64,000 bases of DNA from Streptomyces sp. XY006 (GCF_002237655.1 NZ_NOKT01000004.1:124001-188000); one strand, 5' to 3'; positions 49,330 through 58,508 are shown, counted from the first letter of the stretch. Numbers and translations: made by a program. The notes: generated by a model from the sequence alone, not told the origin.

Positions 49330-50747
49330 TGAACCCCGTGCCCCCGCCGAACCGGCAGCCCGACGCCCCCCACGACCTGGTCGGCGTCGGCATCGGCCCC
49401 GCCAACCTCTCCCTCGCCGCGCTCTCCCAGCCGCTGCGCGACCTCGACACCGTCTTCTACGACCAGAGCCCCGCCTTCGCCTGGCACCCCGGCCTGCTCA
49501 TCGAGGGCGCCACCGTCCAGGTCCCGTTCCTCGCCGACCTGGTCACCCTCGCCGACCCCACAAGCCCCTGGACCTTCCTCAACTACCTCAGGTCCCGCGA
49601 GCGGCTCTTCCCCTTCTACTTCGCCGAGCGCTTCCACATCCAGCGCGCCGAGTACGACGCCTACTGCCGCTGGGTCGCCGAGAGCCTCCCGGCCCTGCAC
49701 TTCGGCCACCAGGTCGACGCCGTCCGCTGGAACCCCGAACGCGACCTGTTCGAGGTCGACTTCACCCAGCTCGACAGCGACGGAGAAGCCGAGGCCCTCG
49801 GCCGCACGTACACACGCAACGTCGTCCTCGGCATCGGCACCGAGCCCTACGTCCCCGAACCCCTCAAGCCCCTCACCGAGGCCCCCGGCGTGCCCGTCGT
49901 GCACGCCGCCGACTACCTCGACCACCGCGCCGCCCTGCTCGCCGCCGGCCACGTCACTGTCGTCGGCATCGGCCAGTCCGGCGCCGAGATCTTCCTCGAC
50001 CTGCTGCGCAACCGGCCCGCCGGACGCGAGAAGCTGCACTGGCTCGGCCGCACCGAGGCCTTCGCGCCCATGGAGTACTCCAAGCTCGGCCTGGAGCACT
50101 TCACGCCCGACCACACCCGCTACTTCCACGCCCTGCCCGAGTCCGCCCGCGACCGGCTCCTCGCCGGACAGTGGCAGCTCCACAAGGGCATCGACGCCGG
50201 CACCGTCGCAGCCATCCACGACGAGCTCTACCGCCGCACCATGCACGGCGGCTGGCCCGACGCCGTCCTCACCCCCGGCGTCCGCGTCCGCACCGCCGGA
50301 CGGATCGCCACGACCCAGGTGGAACTCCACCTGGAACACGCCCGGCAGGACAGCCGCTCCCGCCTCACCACCGACGCCGTCGTCCTGGCCACCGGCTACC
50401 GCGAACGCCCCCTCGACCGCGTCCTCGCGGGCCTCGACCCCTACATGCGCCGCGACAGCCAGGAACGGCCGCGCGTCGACGAGGAACACCGCCTCGTCCT
50501 CGACCCGTCCGTCTCCGGCTCGGTGTACGTCCAGAACGCCGAGACCCACACCCACGGCGTCGGCACACCCGACCTGGGCCTGGTCGCCTGGCGCGGCGCG
50601 GTCATCCTCAACTCCCTGACCGGCAGGGAGACGTACGGACTACCGCGCCGCACGGCCTTCACCACCTTCGGCCTCACCCAGCCCCGGCCGGTCCCGCCGC
50701 CCCGCCAGGCACCGGCCCTGACCCCGCTCGTCGACGACCGGAGGTGA
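49329..50747 (+). CDS. L-lysine/diamine N-hydroxylase, siderophore-type (DesB-like)
   Basis: A 472-residue flavin monooxygenase of the IucD/PvdA/DesB family. FAD motif VGVGIGPANLSLAAL, WHPGLLIEGATVQVPFLADLVTL, NADPH motif VVGIGQSGAEIFLDLL and the C-terminal LATGYRERPLD with NAETHTHGVGTPDLGLVAWRGAVILNSL. It N-hydroxylates a diamine or basic amino acid in the second step of hydroxamate siderophore synthesis. The start overlaps the decarboxylase stop by 1 nt (TGATG). No DesC-like acyltransferase or DesD-like synthetase follows. Confidence 0.85.
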   Translation: MNPVPPPNRQPDAPHDLVGVGIGPANLSLAALSQPLRDLDTVFYDQSPAFAWHPGLLIEGATVQVPFLADLVTLADPTSPWTFLNYLRSRERLFPFYFAERFHIQRAEYDAYCRWVAESLPALHFGHQVDAVRWNPERDLFEVDFTQLDSDGEAEALGRTYTRNVVLGIGTEPYVPEPLKPLTEAPGVPVVHAADYLDHRAALLAAGHVTVVGIGQSGAEIFLDLLRNRPAGREKLHWLGRTEAFAPMEYSKLGLEHFTPDHTRYFHALPESARDRLLAGQWQLHKGIDAGTVAAIHDELYRRTMHGGWPDAVLTPGVRVRTAGRIATTQVELHLEHARQDSRSRLTTDAVVLATGYRERPLDRVLAGLDPYMRRDSQERPRVDEEHRLVLDPSVSGSVYVQNAETHTHGVGTPDLGLVAWRGAVILNSLTGRETYGLPRRTAFTTFGLTQPRPVPPPRQAPALTPLVDDRR

Positions 50748-50813
50748 CGAAGGACGCGGCGCACGGCGATACGCGGCTCCAGGCGATACGCCGACCAAGG
50801 CGCGGTACGCGGC

Positions 50814-52622
50814 TCAGAAGACGGGCGTGCCGTTGCGCGTAAGCCTCCAGTCCACCGCGGCGAACTCGGCCGGGTCGATCGACCCCTTCGCCTTCACCCA
50901 GGCGATCATGGTGTTGCGGATCTCGTCCGAGTTCGACCACAGCAGCGGCGCGGCGGCGACATGCGGGAAGTTCCCGCCGCCGTTGGCCCGGTAGTTGTTC
51001 ACCGCGAACACGAACCTCGCGTCGTCCGCGAGGGGCTGACCCCCGAACCGCACGTTCGTCACCCGCGACCCGGCCGGCTTCGCGATGTCGATCTCGTACG
51101 ACAGACCGCTCACCACGTCGTAGTTGTAGTCCGGTGTGCCGTTCGCGTTGGTCAGCTTCGCCGGGTCCACCGGGGCGTCCGGCGCGGTCTGCGTGAAGTA
51201 GTTCGCCGAGAACTCCAGGTACGCCTTCATCTGGGCGCCCGTCATCAGACGCGCCTCCAGCGTGTTCTCGAAGACGTACAGGCCCGCCACGTCCCGGATC
51301 GTCACCTCGCCCGCCGGGATCCGGGCACTGCGCGAGAAGCACGCCGCCTGCGACAGCACCGGCAGCGCCGCGTGCTCCGTGCCCGCCAGCGCCTGCTTCA
51401 CCGTGTCCGCCTGGATGTGGTTGATCAGGTCGATGATCGGCACGTCCTTGTACGGCGCCTCGGCCGACGTCATCTCCGCCGCGTTCGTGCCGATGACCTG
51501 GTTGACGTACGCCACGACCTTCTCGTGCTCGTCCGACAGAAGCCGCACGATCTTCGGATCCTCCTCCACGGTGTTGGAGTTCAGGACCTGCGCACCCACC
51601 TTCTCGACCTTCCAGCAGCCCTTCTCCCACACCAGCTCGAAGTCGAACAGCGTCAGCCGCTGCCCCCACTTCAGCGGCTCGGACAGCACGACCTGCTTGC
51701 CGGTCTTCTTGTTCGTCACGAAGTACTCGGGGATCTCCGTGTGCGCGTGCCCGACCAGGATCGCGTCGATGCCCGGCACCTGCTCGGCCACCAGACCGGC
51801 CGCGTTCTCGATGTACGGCAGCTGGTCACCGTAGGACGACGTCCCCGACGAACCGCTGTGCGCCGAGACGATGACGACGTCCGCGCCCATCGACCGCAGC
51901 TTCGGCACCCACTTCGCCGCCTGCTCCTCCAGGCCCGGGAACGTCATCTTCCCCTGCACGTTCGCCTTGTCCCAGATCGCGATGCCCGGGTTGGTCAGCC
52001 CCAGCACCGCCACCTTCACGTCCCGCCCGAACGGCGTGCGCAGCCGGTGCATGCTGTACGGCGCGAACGCCGGCCGCAGCGTCTTCGCGTCCAGCGCGTT
52101 GGCGCCCAGCAGCGGAAAGCGGCACTGCTGCTCGAACTTGCGCAGCACCGGGATGCCGTAGTTGAACTCGTGGTTGCCGAGCGCCGCCGCGTCGTAGTCC
52201 ATGGCGTTCATCGCCTGCGCCATCGGGTGCACCGGACCGCCCTCGGCGGTGATCGGGTCGACCTTGGCGTAGTAGTACGACAGCTGCGTGCCCTGGATGG
52301 TGTCGCCCGCGTCGATGAGCAGCGTGTTGCGACGGCCCTTCTCCGCGCGGACCTTGTTCACCAGCGTCGAGACCTTCGCCAGGCCGACGTCGTTGTGGGC
52401 CTTGTCGTCGAACTCGGCGTCCGTGAAGTAGTCCCAGTTGAAGACGTTGCCGTGCAGGTCCGTCGTCCCCATCACGGTGAACGCGTACCGCTTGACGCGC
52501 CCCCGCGAGCCCTCCCCGGCCTCGGCCGCCTCGGCGCCCGGCGCCGCGACCGCACCGGCCAGCGCCACCCCCGCCCCGGTCACGGCGGACTTCTCCAGGA
52601 ACTTCCGGCGGTTCAACGGCAT
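50814..52622 (-). CDS. Tat-exported 5'-nucleotidase / 2',3'-cyclic phosphodiesterase
   Basis: A 602-residue secreted metallophosphatase. The Tat signal MPLNRRKFLEKSAVTGAGVALAGAVAAP ends before residue ~35. Metal motifs: MGTTDLHGNVF, IDAGDTIQGT, ALGNHEFNYG, VSAHSGSSG and VGHAHTEIPE, then the 5'-nucleotidase C-terminal domain with VFENTLEARLMTGAQMKAYLE and NNYRANGGGNFP. It frees phosphate and nucleosides from extracellular nucleotides. ATG with GAGGAGAG upstream. Divergent from the SIMPL gene. Confidence 0.92.
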   Translation of the reverse strand: MPLNRRKFLEKSAVTGAGVALAGAVAAPGAEAAEAGEGSRGRVKRYAFTVMGTTDLHGNVFNWDYFTDAEFDDKAHNDVGLAKVSTLVNKVRAEKGRRNTLLIDAGDTIQGTQLSYYYAKVDPITAEGGPVHPMAQAMNAMDYDAAALGNHEFNYGIPVLRKFEQQCRFPLLGANALDAKTLRPAFAPYSMHRLRTPFGRDVKVAVLGLTNPGIAIWDKANVQGKMTFPGLEEQAAKWVPKLRSMGADVVIVSAHSGSSGTSSYGDQLPYIENAAGLVAEQVPGIDAILVGHAHTEIPEYFVTNKKTGKQVVLSEPLKWGQRLTLFDFELVWEKGCWKVEKVGAQVLNSNTVEEDPKIVRLLSDEHEKVVAYVNQVIGTNAAEMTSAEAPYKDVPIIDLINHIQADTVKQALAGTEHAALPVLSQAACFSRSARIPAGEVTIRDVAGLYVFENTLEARLMTGAQMKAYLEFSANYFTQTAPDAPVDPAKLTNANGTPDYNYDVVSGLSYEIDIAKPAGSRVTNVRFGGQPLADDARFVFAVNNYRANGGGNFPHVAAAPLLWSNSDEIRNTMIAWVKAKGSIDPAEFAAVDWRLTRNGTPVF

Positions 52623-52652
52623 GTCGGGCTCTCCTCGCGGAATCTGTGAACG

Positions 52653-52678
52653 ACGCGCGTAGATAACGCGCGTAGATT
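52653..52678. repeat. Tandem 13-bp direct repeat upstream of the nucleotidase gene
   Basis: ACGCGCGTAGATA at 52653-52665 followed directly by ACGCGCGTAGATT. On the minus strand it lies 31 nt upstream of the nucleotidase ATG, where a direct-repeat operator could sit. GTTCAC (a PHO-box-like half) comes right after it on the minus strand, but a full PHO box is not present. Confidence 0.6.
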
Positions 52679-52683
52679 CTGAC

Positions 52684-52697
52684 CCGGTCATGACCGG
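52684..52697. promoter_or_regulatory. Perfect 14-bp palindrome between divergent genes
   Basis: CCGGTCATGACCGG, in the gap between the nucleotidase and SIMPL genes. It could be an operator; the regulator is unknown. Confidence 0.4.
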
Positions 52698-52773
52698 CCG
52701 CAACAGTCCCGCCAGGTTGCGATCTGATGACTCGGAACCGCCCGCTCCAGACCACCCGCCCGCCACACCGTGA

Positions 52774-52779
52774 CAGAGT
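52774..52779 (+). promoter_or_regulatory. Probable leaderless -10 box of the SIMPL gene
   Basis: CAGAGT ends 7 nt before the ATG at 52787; no ribosome binding site. Confidence 0.4.
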
Positions 52780-52786
52780 GGGGCGT

Positions 52787-53506
52787 ATGACCGCGCCCAC
52801 GGCAGACGCCTCCCAGCCCGCCGTCCCCTACGGCACACCCGACGCCCCGCGCATCGCCGTACGCGGCGAGGCCCGCCTCGAAGTCGACCCGGAGATCGCC
52901 CGCATCGGCATCACCGTCGCCGCCCGCGGACGCGACCGCCGCTCCGCCCTCGACGACCTCACCCGCCGCAACGCCGGCGTCCTCGACCTGGTCAAGTCCT
53001 ACGGCGACGCCGTCGAACGCCTGGAGACCGGCGCCTTCTCCATCACCCCCGAGCTCACCAAGCACGGCCGCGGCGAACGCGTGCGCACCTACCACGGCAG
53101 CGTCCATGTCACCGCCGAGCTCACCGACTTCACCGCCCTCGGCGAACTCACCACCCGCCTCGCCGACCTCGACCTCACCCGCGTCGACGGCCCCTGGTGG
53201 GCCCTGCGCCCCGACTCGCCCGCCCACCGCGAGGCCCGCAAGAAGGCCGTCACGGAAGCCGTCCAGCGCGCCCGCGAATACGCCGAGGCCCTCGGCACCA
53301 CCCTCGCCGCCCTGGTCGAACTCGCCGACATCGGCGCCGAGAACAGCCCGCCCGCCTACCCCCAGTCACCCGGCCGCATGCGCTCCGCCGCCTTCGCCGG
53401 CGCCGCCGAGAGCGCCCCGGCCGCCCCGCTCGACCTGGAACCCCAGCGCCAGCACGTCCGCGCGCAGATCAACGCCCGTTTCACGATGGTGCCGCCGCGA
53501 CTGTGA
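52787..53506 (+). CDS. SIMPL-domain (DUF541) protein
   Basis: A 239-residue SIMPL protein: IAVRGEARLEVDPEIARIGITVAARGRDR opens the fold, with LETGAFSITPEL and DSPAHREARKKAVTEAVQRAREYAEALG after it, all typical. No signal peptide is visible with the ATG at 52787, so it may stay in the cytoplasm, unlike many members in other bacteria. Function poorly known. An in-frame ATG at 52727 would add 20 Arg-rich residues and is less likely. Confidence 0.85.
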   Translation: MTAPTADASQPAVPYGTPDAPRIAVRGEARLEVDPEIARIGITVAARGRDRRSALDDLTRRNAGVLDLVKSYGDAVERLETGAFSITPELTKHGRGERVRTYHGSVHVTAELTDFTALGELTTRLADLDLTRVDGPWWALRPDSPAHREARKKAVTEAVQRAREYAEALGTTLAALVELADIGAENSPPAYPQSPGRMRSAAFAGAAESAPAAPLDLEPQRQHVRAQINARFTMVPPRL

Positions 53507-53712
53507 CCCTTCGCAGGGGCGACCCCTTCGCACGGTTGACCCCCGCGCGGGCGATTCCCGAAAACGCGACCGAATTCCCCGGCGGCGTTCCCGGGAATCC
53601 CCGGGTGCTCATCGGAGCAGCCCGCCGCACAATTCAACACTTGTCAATAACGTTTCACGCAAAGTCTGTTGAGCGGCCATGCACGGCCAATTCTCTACCA
53701 GTCGGTAACTCA

Positions 53713-53718
53713 TAGGCT
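53713..53718 (+). promoter_or_regulatory. Probable leaderless -10 box of pyk
   Basis: TAGGCT ends 7 nt before the ATG at 53726; the upstream ~80 nt are AT-rich compared with the rest of the window, as expected for a strong promoter. Confidence 0.5.
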
Positions 53719-53725
53719 CGGACCT

Positions 53726-55201
53726 ATGCGCCGAGCAAAGATCGTCTGTACCCTTGGGCCCGCCACCGACTCGTACGACCAGATCAAAGGCCTGGTCGAC
53801 GCCGGAATGGACGTCGCCCGATTCAACCTCAGCCACGGCGGACACGCCGAACACGAGGAGCGCTACCACCGCGTGCGCAAGGCCGCCGACGAGACCGGCC
53901 GCAGCGTCGGCCTCCTCGCCGACCTTCAAGGCCCGAAAATCCGGCTCGGCCGCTTCACCGAAGGCCCCGTACTCCTTGAACGCGGCGACACCTTCACCAT
54001 CACCGTCGAAGACGGCGCCCAAGGCGACGGCCACGGCTGCGGCACCACCTACGCCGGCCTCGCCGCCGACGTCACCCCCGGCGAACGCATCCTCGTCGAC
54101 GACGGCAAGGTCTGCCTCGAAGTCACCGAGGTCGACGGCCCCCGCGTCCACACCACCGTCGTCGAGGGCGGCGTCGTCTCCGACCACAAGGGCCTGAACC
54201 TGCCCGGCGTCGCCGTCTCCGTCCCCGCCCTGTCCAAGAAGGACGAGGACGACCTGCGCTGGGCCCTGCGCACCGGCTTCGACGTCATCGCCCTGTCCTT
54301 CGTCCGCAGCGGCCGCGACATCCAGGACGTCCACCGCATCATGGACGAGGAGGGCCGCCGCCTCCCCGTCATCGCCAAGGTCGAAAAGCCCCAGGCCGTG
54401 GAGCACATCGAGGACATCGTCGCCGCCTTCGACGGCATCATGGTGGCCCGCGGCGACCTCGGCGTCGAGATGCCGCTGGAGCAGGTCCCGATCGTCCAGA
54501 AGCGCGCGATCAAACTGGCCAGGCGCAACGCCAAACCGGTCATCGTCGCCACGCAGATGCTCGACTCGATGATCGACAACGCCCGCCCCACGCGTGCCGA
54601 GGCCTCCGACGTCGCCAACGCGGTCATCGACGGCACGGACGCGGTGATGCTGTCCGGCGAGACGAGCGTCGGCAAGCACCCGGTCGAAACGGTCCGCACG
54701 ATGGCCCGCATCGTGGCGGCGGCGGAGGAGGACCTCCTGGCCAAGGGCTTGCCGCCGCTGACCGAACACAACAAGCCCCGCACCCAGGGCGGTGCGGTCG
54801 CCCGGGCGGCCGCGGAGATGGGCGACTTCCTCGGCGCGAGGTTCCTGGTCGCCTTCACCCAGTCCGGCGACACGGCCCGCCGCCTCTCCCGCTACCGCTC
54901 GCCCATTCCGCTGCTGGCCTTCACCCCCGACCAGGCGACCCGCTCCCAGCTCAGCCTCACGTGGGGCGTCGAGACGTTCCTCGGGCCGCGAGTCGGGTCG
55001 ACGGACGCGATGGTCGAACAGGTCGACGAACTGCTCCTGCGCCACGGCCGCTGCCGCCCGGGAGACACGGTCGTCATCACGGCAGGCTCCCCACCCGGCG
55101 TCTCGGGCTCCACGAACATGGTCCGGGTCCACCACATCCCCACCTCCGACACCCCCACCCAGCCCTCCCTCAACACTTGGCCCCGACACGCGCGTCCATG
55201 A
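53726..55201 (+). CDS. pyk: Pyruvate kinase
   Basis: Pyruvate kinase (491 aa), making ATP and pyruvate from phosphoenolpyruvate. Motifs: RRAKIVCTLGPA, VARFNLSHG, LADLQGPKIRLG, IAKVEKPQAVEHIEDI, MVARGDLGVEMPLEQVP, ATQMLDSMIDNARPTRAEASDVANAV and ITAGSPPGVSGSTNMVRVHHI. ATG 53726 fits the family start; the in-frame ATG at 53669 is 19 residues earlier and lies before the TAGGCT box. After HHI, where the Streptomyces enzyme usually ends within a few residues, there is a 20-residue Pro/Thr-rich tail. The end overlaps the convergent LAGLIDADG gene by 32 nt. Confidence 0.96.
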   Translation: MRRAKIVCTLGPATDSYDQIKGLVDAGMDVARFNLSHGGHAEHEERYHRVRKAADETGRSVGLLADLQGPKIRLGRFTEGPVLLERGDTFTITVEDGAQGDGHGCGTTYAGLAADVTPGERILVDDGKVCLEVTEVDGPRVHTTVVEGGVVSDHKGLNLPGVAVSVPALSKKDEDDLRWALRTGFDVIALSFVRSGRDIQDVHRIMDEEGRRLPVIAKVEKPQAVEHIEDIVAAFDGIMVARGDLGVEMPLEQVPIVQKRAIKLARRNAKPVIVATQMLDSMIDNARPTRAEASDVANAVIDGTDAVMLSGETSVGKHPVETVRTMARIVAAAEEDLLAKGLPPLTEHNKPRTQGGAVARAAAEMGDFLGARFLVAFTQSGDTARRLSRYRSPIPLLAFTPDQATRSQLSLTWGVETFLGPRVGSTDAMVEQVDELLLRHGRCRPGDTVVITAGSPPGVSGSTNMVRVHHIPTSDTPTQPSLNTWPRHARP

Positions 55202-55913
55202 GGGCAACGGAGGCTTTGCGGGCGATGGAGACGGTGTGGGCGTTCGTCCGTCTCCATTCGACTCCGACCTGGTCGAGGGCCGTGGTGAAGAGGCGCATGA
55301 TGTCGGCCGAGTGGTTGGTGAAGAAGTACCGGGGATACTCGTAGCGCTTCCGCTCGCCGTTCACCAGCCGGGTCGTCCGGTTCGTCACCCGGCAGCCGTC
55401 CGAGTGAACGAGGCCGCGGATGAACTCCCACGGGTGGGCGTCGACGATCGCCTGCTGCCACGGCACGAGGGCGATCGGCCGTTCGTGCTTCTTGCCGGGG
55501 CCGGCCTGCGGGAAGAGGATCGGCCAGTGCCGGCTGTACCCGACCACGGAGACGTATCCCCGTGCGCGGACGCGGTAGGAACGCCCGCTCGGACTCACGG
55601 CCCGCAGAGCCGCCTCACAGGCGTCGATCAGGCCCGGCCACGAAGCGGTGCAGGCGATACGCAGGTAATGCCCGCCGCGGCGGTGCGTGCTGACGCAGCC
55701 GTCGCCCAGATAGAGGCCGAGCAGGTAGGCGTAGGCCCGCTCGTCGGCGGGCGGCCCGGGCTCCGGAGCCGTCGGGCGGGGTCTGGGCTGCAGGCGGACT
55801 TGCCAGGAGCGGATCGCCGCCCGGGAGATGCCCGTCTCCCTGCTGACCGAGTTCAGGCTGCGTCCCTGTGCCACCAAGGCCAGTACCCGCTCTCGCGTTC
55901 CCACGTCGTACAT
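55170..55913 (-). CDS. Free-standing HTH-LAGLIDADG protein
   Basis: A 247-residue protein. Residues ~5-40 form a helix-turn-helix (RERVLALVAQGRSLNSVSRETGISRAAIRSWQ) of the resolvase/IS type. Two LAGLIDADG motifs follow: LLGLYLGDG (64-72) and FIRGLVHSDG (164-173), each with an acidic residue at the usual place, so one chain could make a full active site. It is not inside an intron or intein. It lies on the same strand just downstream of a tRNA, which is a typical address for mobile DNA. It could be a homing endonuclease or a domesticated regulator. Confidence 0.78.
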   Translation of the reverse strand: MYDVGTRERVLALVAQGRSLNSVSRETGISRAAIRSWQVRLQPRPRPTAPEPGPPADERAYAYLLGLYLGDGCVSTHRRGGHYLRIACTASWPGLIDACEAALRAVSPSGRSYRVRARGYVSVVGYSRHWPILFPQAGPGKKHERPIALVPWQQAIVDAHPWEFIRGLVHSDGCRVTNRTTRLVNGERKRYEYPRYFFTNHSADIMRLFTTALDQVGVEWRRTNAHTVSIARKASVALMDARVGAKC

Positions 55914-55954
55914 GGGGACACTTTCGGCGACGCCACGCGACGGCGGGGAGCAGA

Positions 55955-55988
55955 AAGCGGATGTTCACAAGAACGTGGACATCCGCTT
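55955..55988. terminator. Hairpin between the tRNA and the LAGLIDADG gene
   Basis: A 14-bp stem (one G-U pair) starting AAGCGGATGT and ending ACATCCGCTT, loop AAGAAC. It may end tRNA transcription or control the downstream gene. Confidence 0.6.
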
Positions 55989-55999
55989 CGAAAGGGGGA

Positions 56000-56014
56000 C
56001 CTTGGAAACCAAGG
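56000..56014 (-). terminator. Small hairpin just after the tRNA
   Basis: CCTTGGAAACCAAGG: 6-bp arms CCTTGG/CCAAGG, 6 nt beyond the tRNA 3' end. Probably part of 3' processing or termination of the tRNA transcript. Confidence 0.45.
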
Positions 56015-56019
56015 AAAAG

Positions 56020-56094
56020 TGCCCCGGGTCGGACTCGAACCGACACTGTATGGGTTTTGAATCCATTGCCTGCTGCCAATTGGGCTACCGGGGC
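56020..56094 (-). tRNA. tRNA with CAA anticodon and short variable loop (tRNA-Leu by anticodon)
   Basis: A 75-nt cloverleaf on the minus strand: acceptor GCCCCGG / CCGGGGC with discriminator A; D arm GCCC...AGGC (last pair mismatched) with GG in the loop; anticodon stem ATGGA / CCCAT around loop TTCAAAA, where the innermost pair is A-C; 5-nt variable loop ACAGT; T arm GTCGG-TTCGAGT-CCGAC. The anticodon is CAA, which reads the leucine codon UUG. A normal tRNA-Leu has a long (class II) variable arm; this one does not. CCA is not encoded. Confidence 0.85.
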
Positions 56095-56197
56095 CCGGTG
56101 AATCCAAGGTTGATCTGGACCCACTGCCCGACCACCATACCGCAGCTAGGTACGCTCTTGGGAGCAGTACCGGCCTGCCCCGTACCAAGGAGCCCAC

Positions 56198-56854
56198 GTG
56201 AGCGCCCCCGAGTCGTCCCAGCCTGTTGACGTGCCTGATGAGGACAAGTCGCACGTGCCTCCGATGACGACCCGTGTCGTCATCGCCGAGGACGAGGCCC
56301 TGATCCGGCTCGACCTCAAAGAGATGCTGGAGGAGGAGGGGTACACCGTCGTCGGTGAGGCCGGTGACGGTGAGCAGGCCGTGGAGCTGGCCCGCGAGCA
56401 CCGCCCCGACCTGGTGATCCTGGACGTGAAGATGCCGAAGCTGGACGGCATCTCCGCGGCCGAGAAGATCGCCGAGGAGAGCATCGCGCCGGTGCTGATG
56501 CTGACCGCCTTCTCCCAGCGCGACCTCGTCGAGCGCGCCCGGGACGCCGGCGCGATGGCGTACCTGGTGAAGCCGTTCAGCAAGACCGACGTCGTGCCGG
56601 CGATCGAGATGGCGGTCTCCCGCTTCACGGAGCTGAAGGAGCTGGAGAAGGAGGTCGCCGACCTCACGCTCCGCCTGGAGACGCGCAAGCTGGTGGACCG
56701 GGCGAAGTCGATCCTGCAGACGGAGTACGGGCTGACCGAGCCGGCCGCGTTCCGGTGGATCCAGAAGACGTCGATGGACCGCCGCATGTCGATGCAGCAG
56801 GTCGCGGAGGCGGTCATCCAGGACGCCGAGGAGAAGAAGGCCAACAAGGGCTGA
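56198..56854 (+). CDS. pdtaR: Response regulator with ANTAR RNA-binding domain (PdtaR-like)
   Basis: A 218-residue regulator: receiver domain with acidic pair E31-D32 (VVIAEDEALIRLDL), phosphoacceptor D76 in VILDVKMPKLDG, Thr in MLTAFS and Lys in LVKPFSK; then a helix, then an ANTAR domain at about 150-212 (LVDRAKSILQTEYGLTEPAAFRWIQKTSMDRRMSMQQVAEAVI). ANTAR proteins bind paired hexaloop RNA hairpins and prevent transcription termination. The partner kinase is usually encoded elsewhere (PdtaS). GTG start with AAGGAG at 56187. Confidence 0.93.
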   Translation: MSAPESSQPVDVPDEDKSHVPPMTTRVVIAEDEALIRLDLKEMLEEEGYTVVGEAGDGEQAVELAREHRPDLVILDVKMPKLDGISAAEKIAEESIAPVLMLTAFSQRDLVERARDAGAMAYLVKPFSKTDVVPAIEMAVSRFTELKELEKEVADLTLRLETRKLVDRAKSILQTEYGLTEPAAFRWIQKTSMDRRMSMQQVAEAVIQDAEEKKANKG

Positions 56855-56865
56855 CCCGCAGCGTG

Positions 56866-56909
56866 GAAGAGGCCTGCTCCCCTCCGGCCGGAGGGAAGCA
56901 GGCCTCTTC
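56866..56909. terminator. Bidirectional terminator after pdtaR
   Basis: A 44-nt hairpin with two 22-nt arms (GAAGAGGCCTGCT... / ...AGCAGGCCTCTTC) paired apart from one mismatch. It separates the convergent pdtaR and livF genes. Confidence 0.85.
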
Positions 56910-56926
56910 GTATACGAGCTGGACGC

Positions 56927-57639
56927 TCAGTCCTCGCCCAGGTACGCCTTGCGCACCGACTCGTCGTGCAGCAGGTCCTGCCCCGTGCCGGACAGGACGA
57001 TGTTGCCGACCTCCATGACGTGCCCCTGGTCGGCCAGGGACAGCGCCGCCTGGGCGTTCTGCTCGACCAGGAGGATCGTCGTGCCCTGGGACTTCAGCTC
57101 CGAGATCGTCGCCATGATCTTCTGCATCATGATCGGGGAGAGGCCCATGGAGGGCTCGTCGAGCATGAGCAGCTTGGGCTGGGACATCAGGGCGCGGCCC
57201 ATGGCGAGCATCTGCTGCTCACCGCCCGAGAGGGTGCCGGCGGCCTGCTTGCGGCGTTCCCCGAGGATGGGGAAGAGGTCGTAGGCGCGCTGGATGTCCC
57301 TCTCGATGCCTTCCTTGTCCTTGCGCAGGAACGCTCCGAGCTGGAGGTTCTCCGCGATGGTGAGGCGCGGGAAGATGTGCCGGCCTTCGGGGGAGTGGGC
57401 GAGCCCGAGGGCGACGATCTTGTGGGCGGGAACCCCGCTGAGGGGCTTGCCGTCGAAGAGGATCTTCCCGGACGTCGGCTTGAGCAGGCCCGACAGGGTG
57501 CGCAGGGTGGTGGTCTTGCCGGCGCCGTTGGTGCCGATGAGGGTGACGACCTGCCCGGCGTCGACGCTGAAGGAGATGCCCTTGACGGCTTCGATCTTGC
57601 CGTAGGAGACCCGGAGGTCCTCGACCTCGAGGAGTGCGG

Positions 57640-57643
<4 letters not shown>
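56927..57643 (-). CDS. livF: Branched-chain amino-acid ABC transporter ATPase
   Basis: LivF (238 aa), last gene of the livKHMGF operon. Walker A GTNGAGKTT, signature LSGGEQQMLAMGRALM, Walker B LLMLDEPSMGLSP, H-loop VEQNAQAALSLADQGHVME. One of the two ATPases that drive uptake of leucine, isoleucine, valine or related compounds. GTG start overlaps the livG stop by 4 nt (GTGA). The gene stops 18 nt before a strong terminator. Confidence 0.94.
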
Positions 57644-58503
<860 letters not shown>

Positions 58504-58508
58504 GATGG

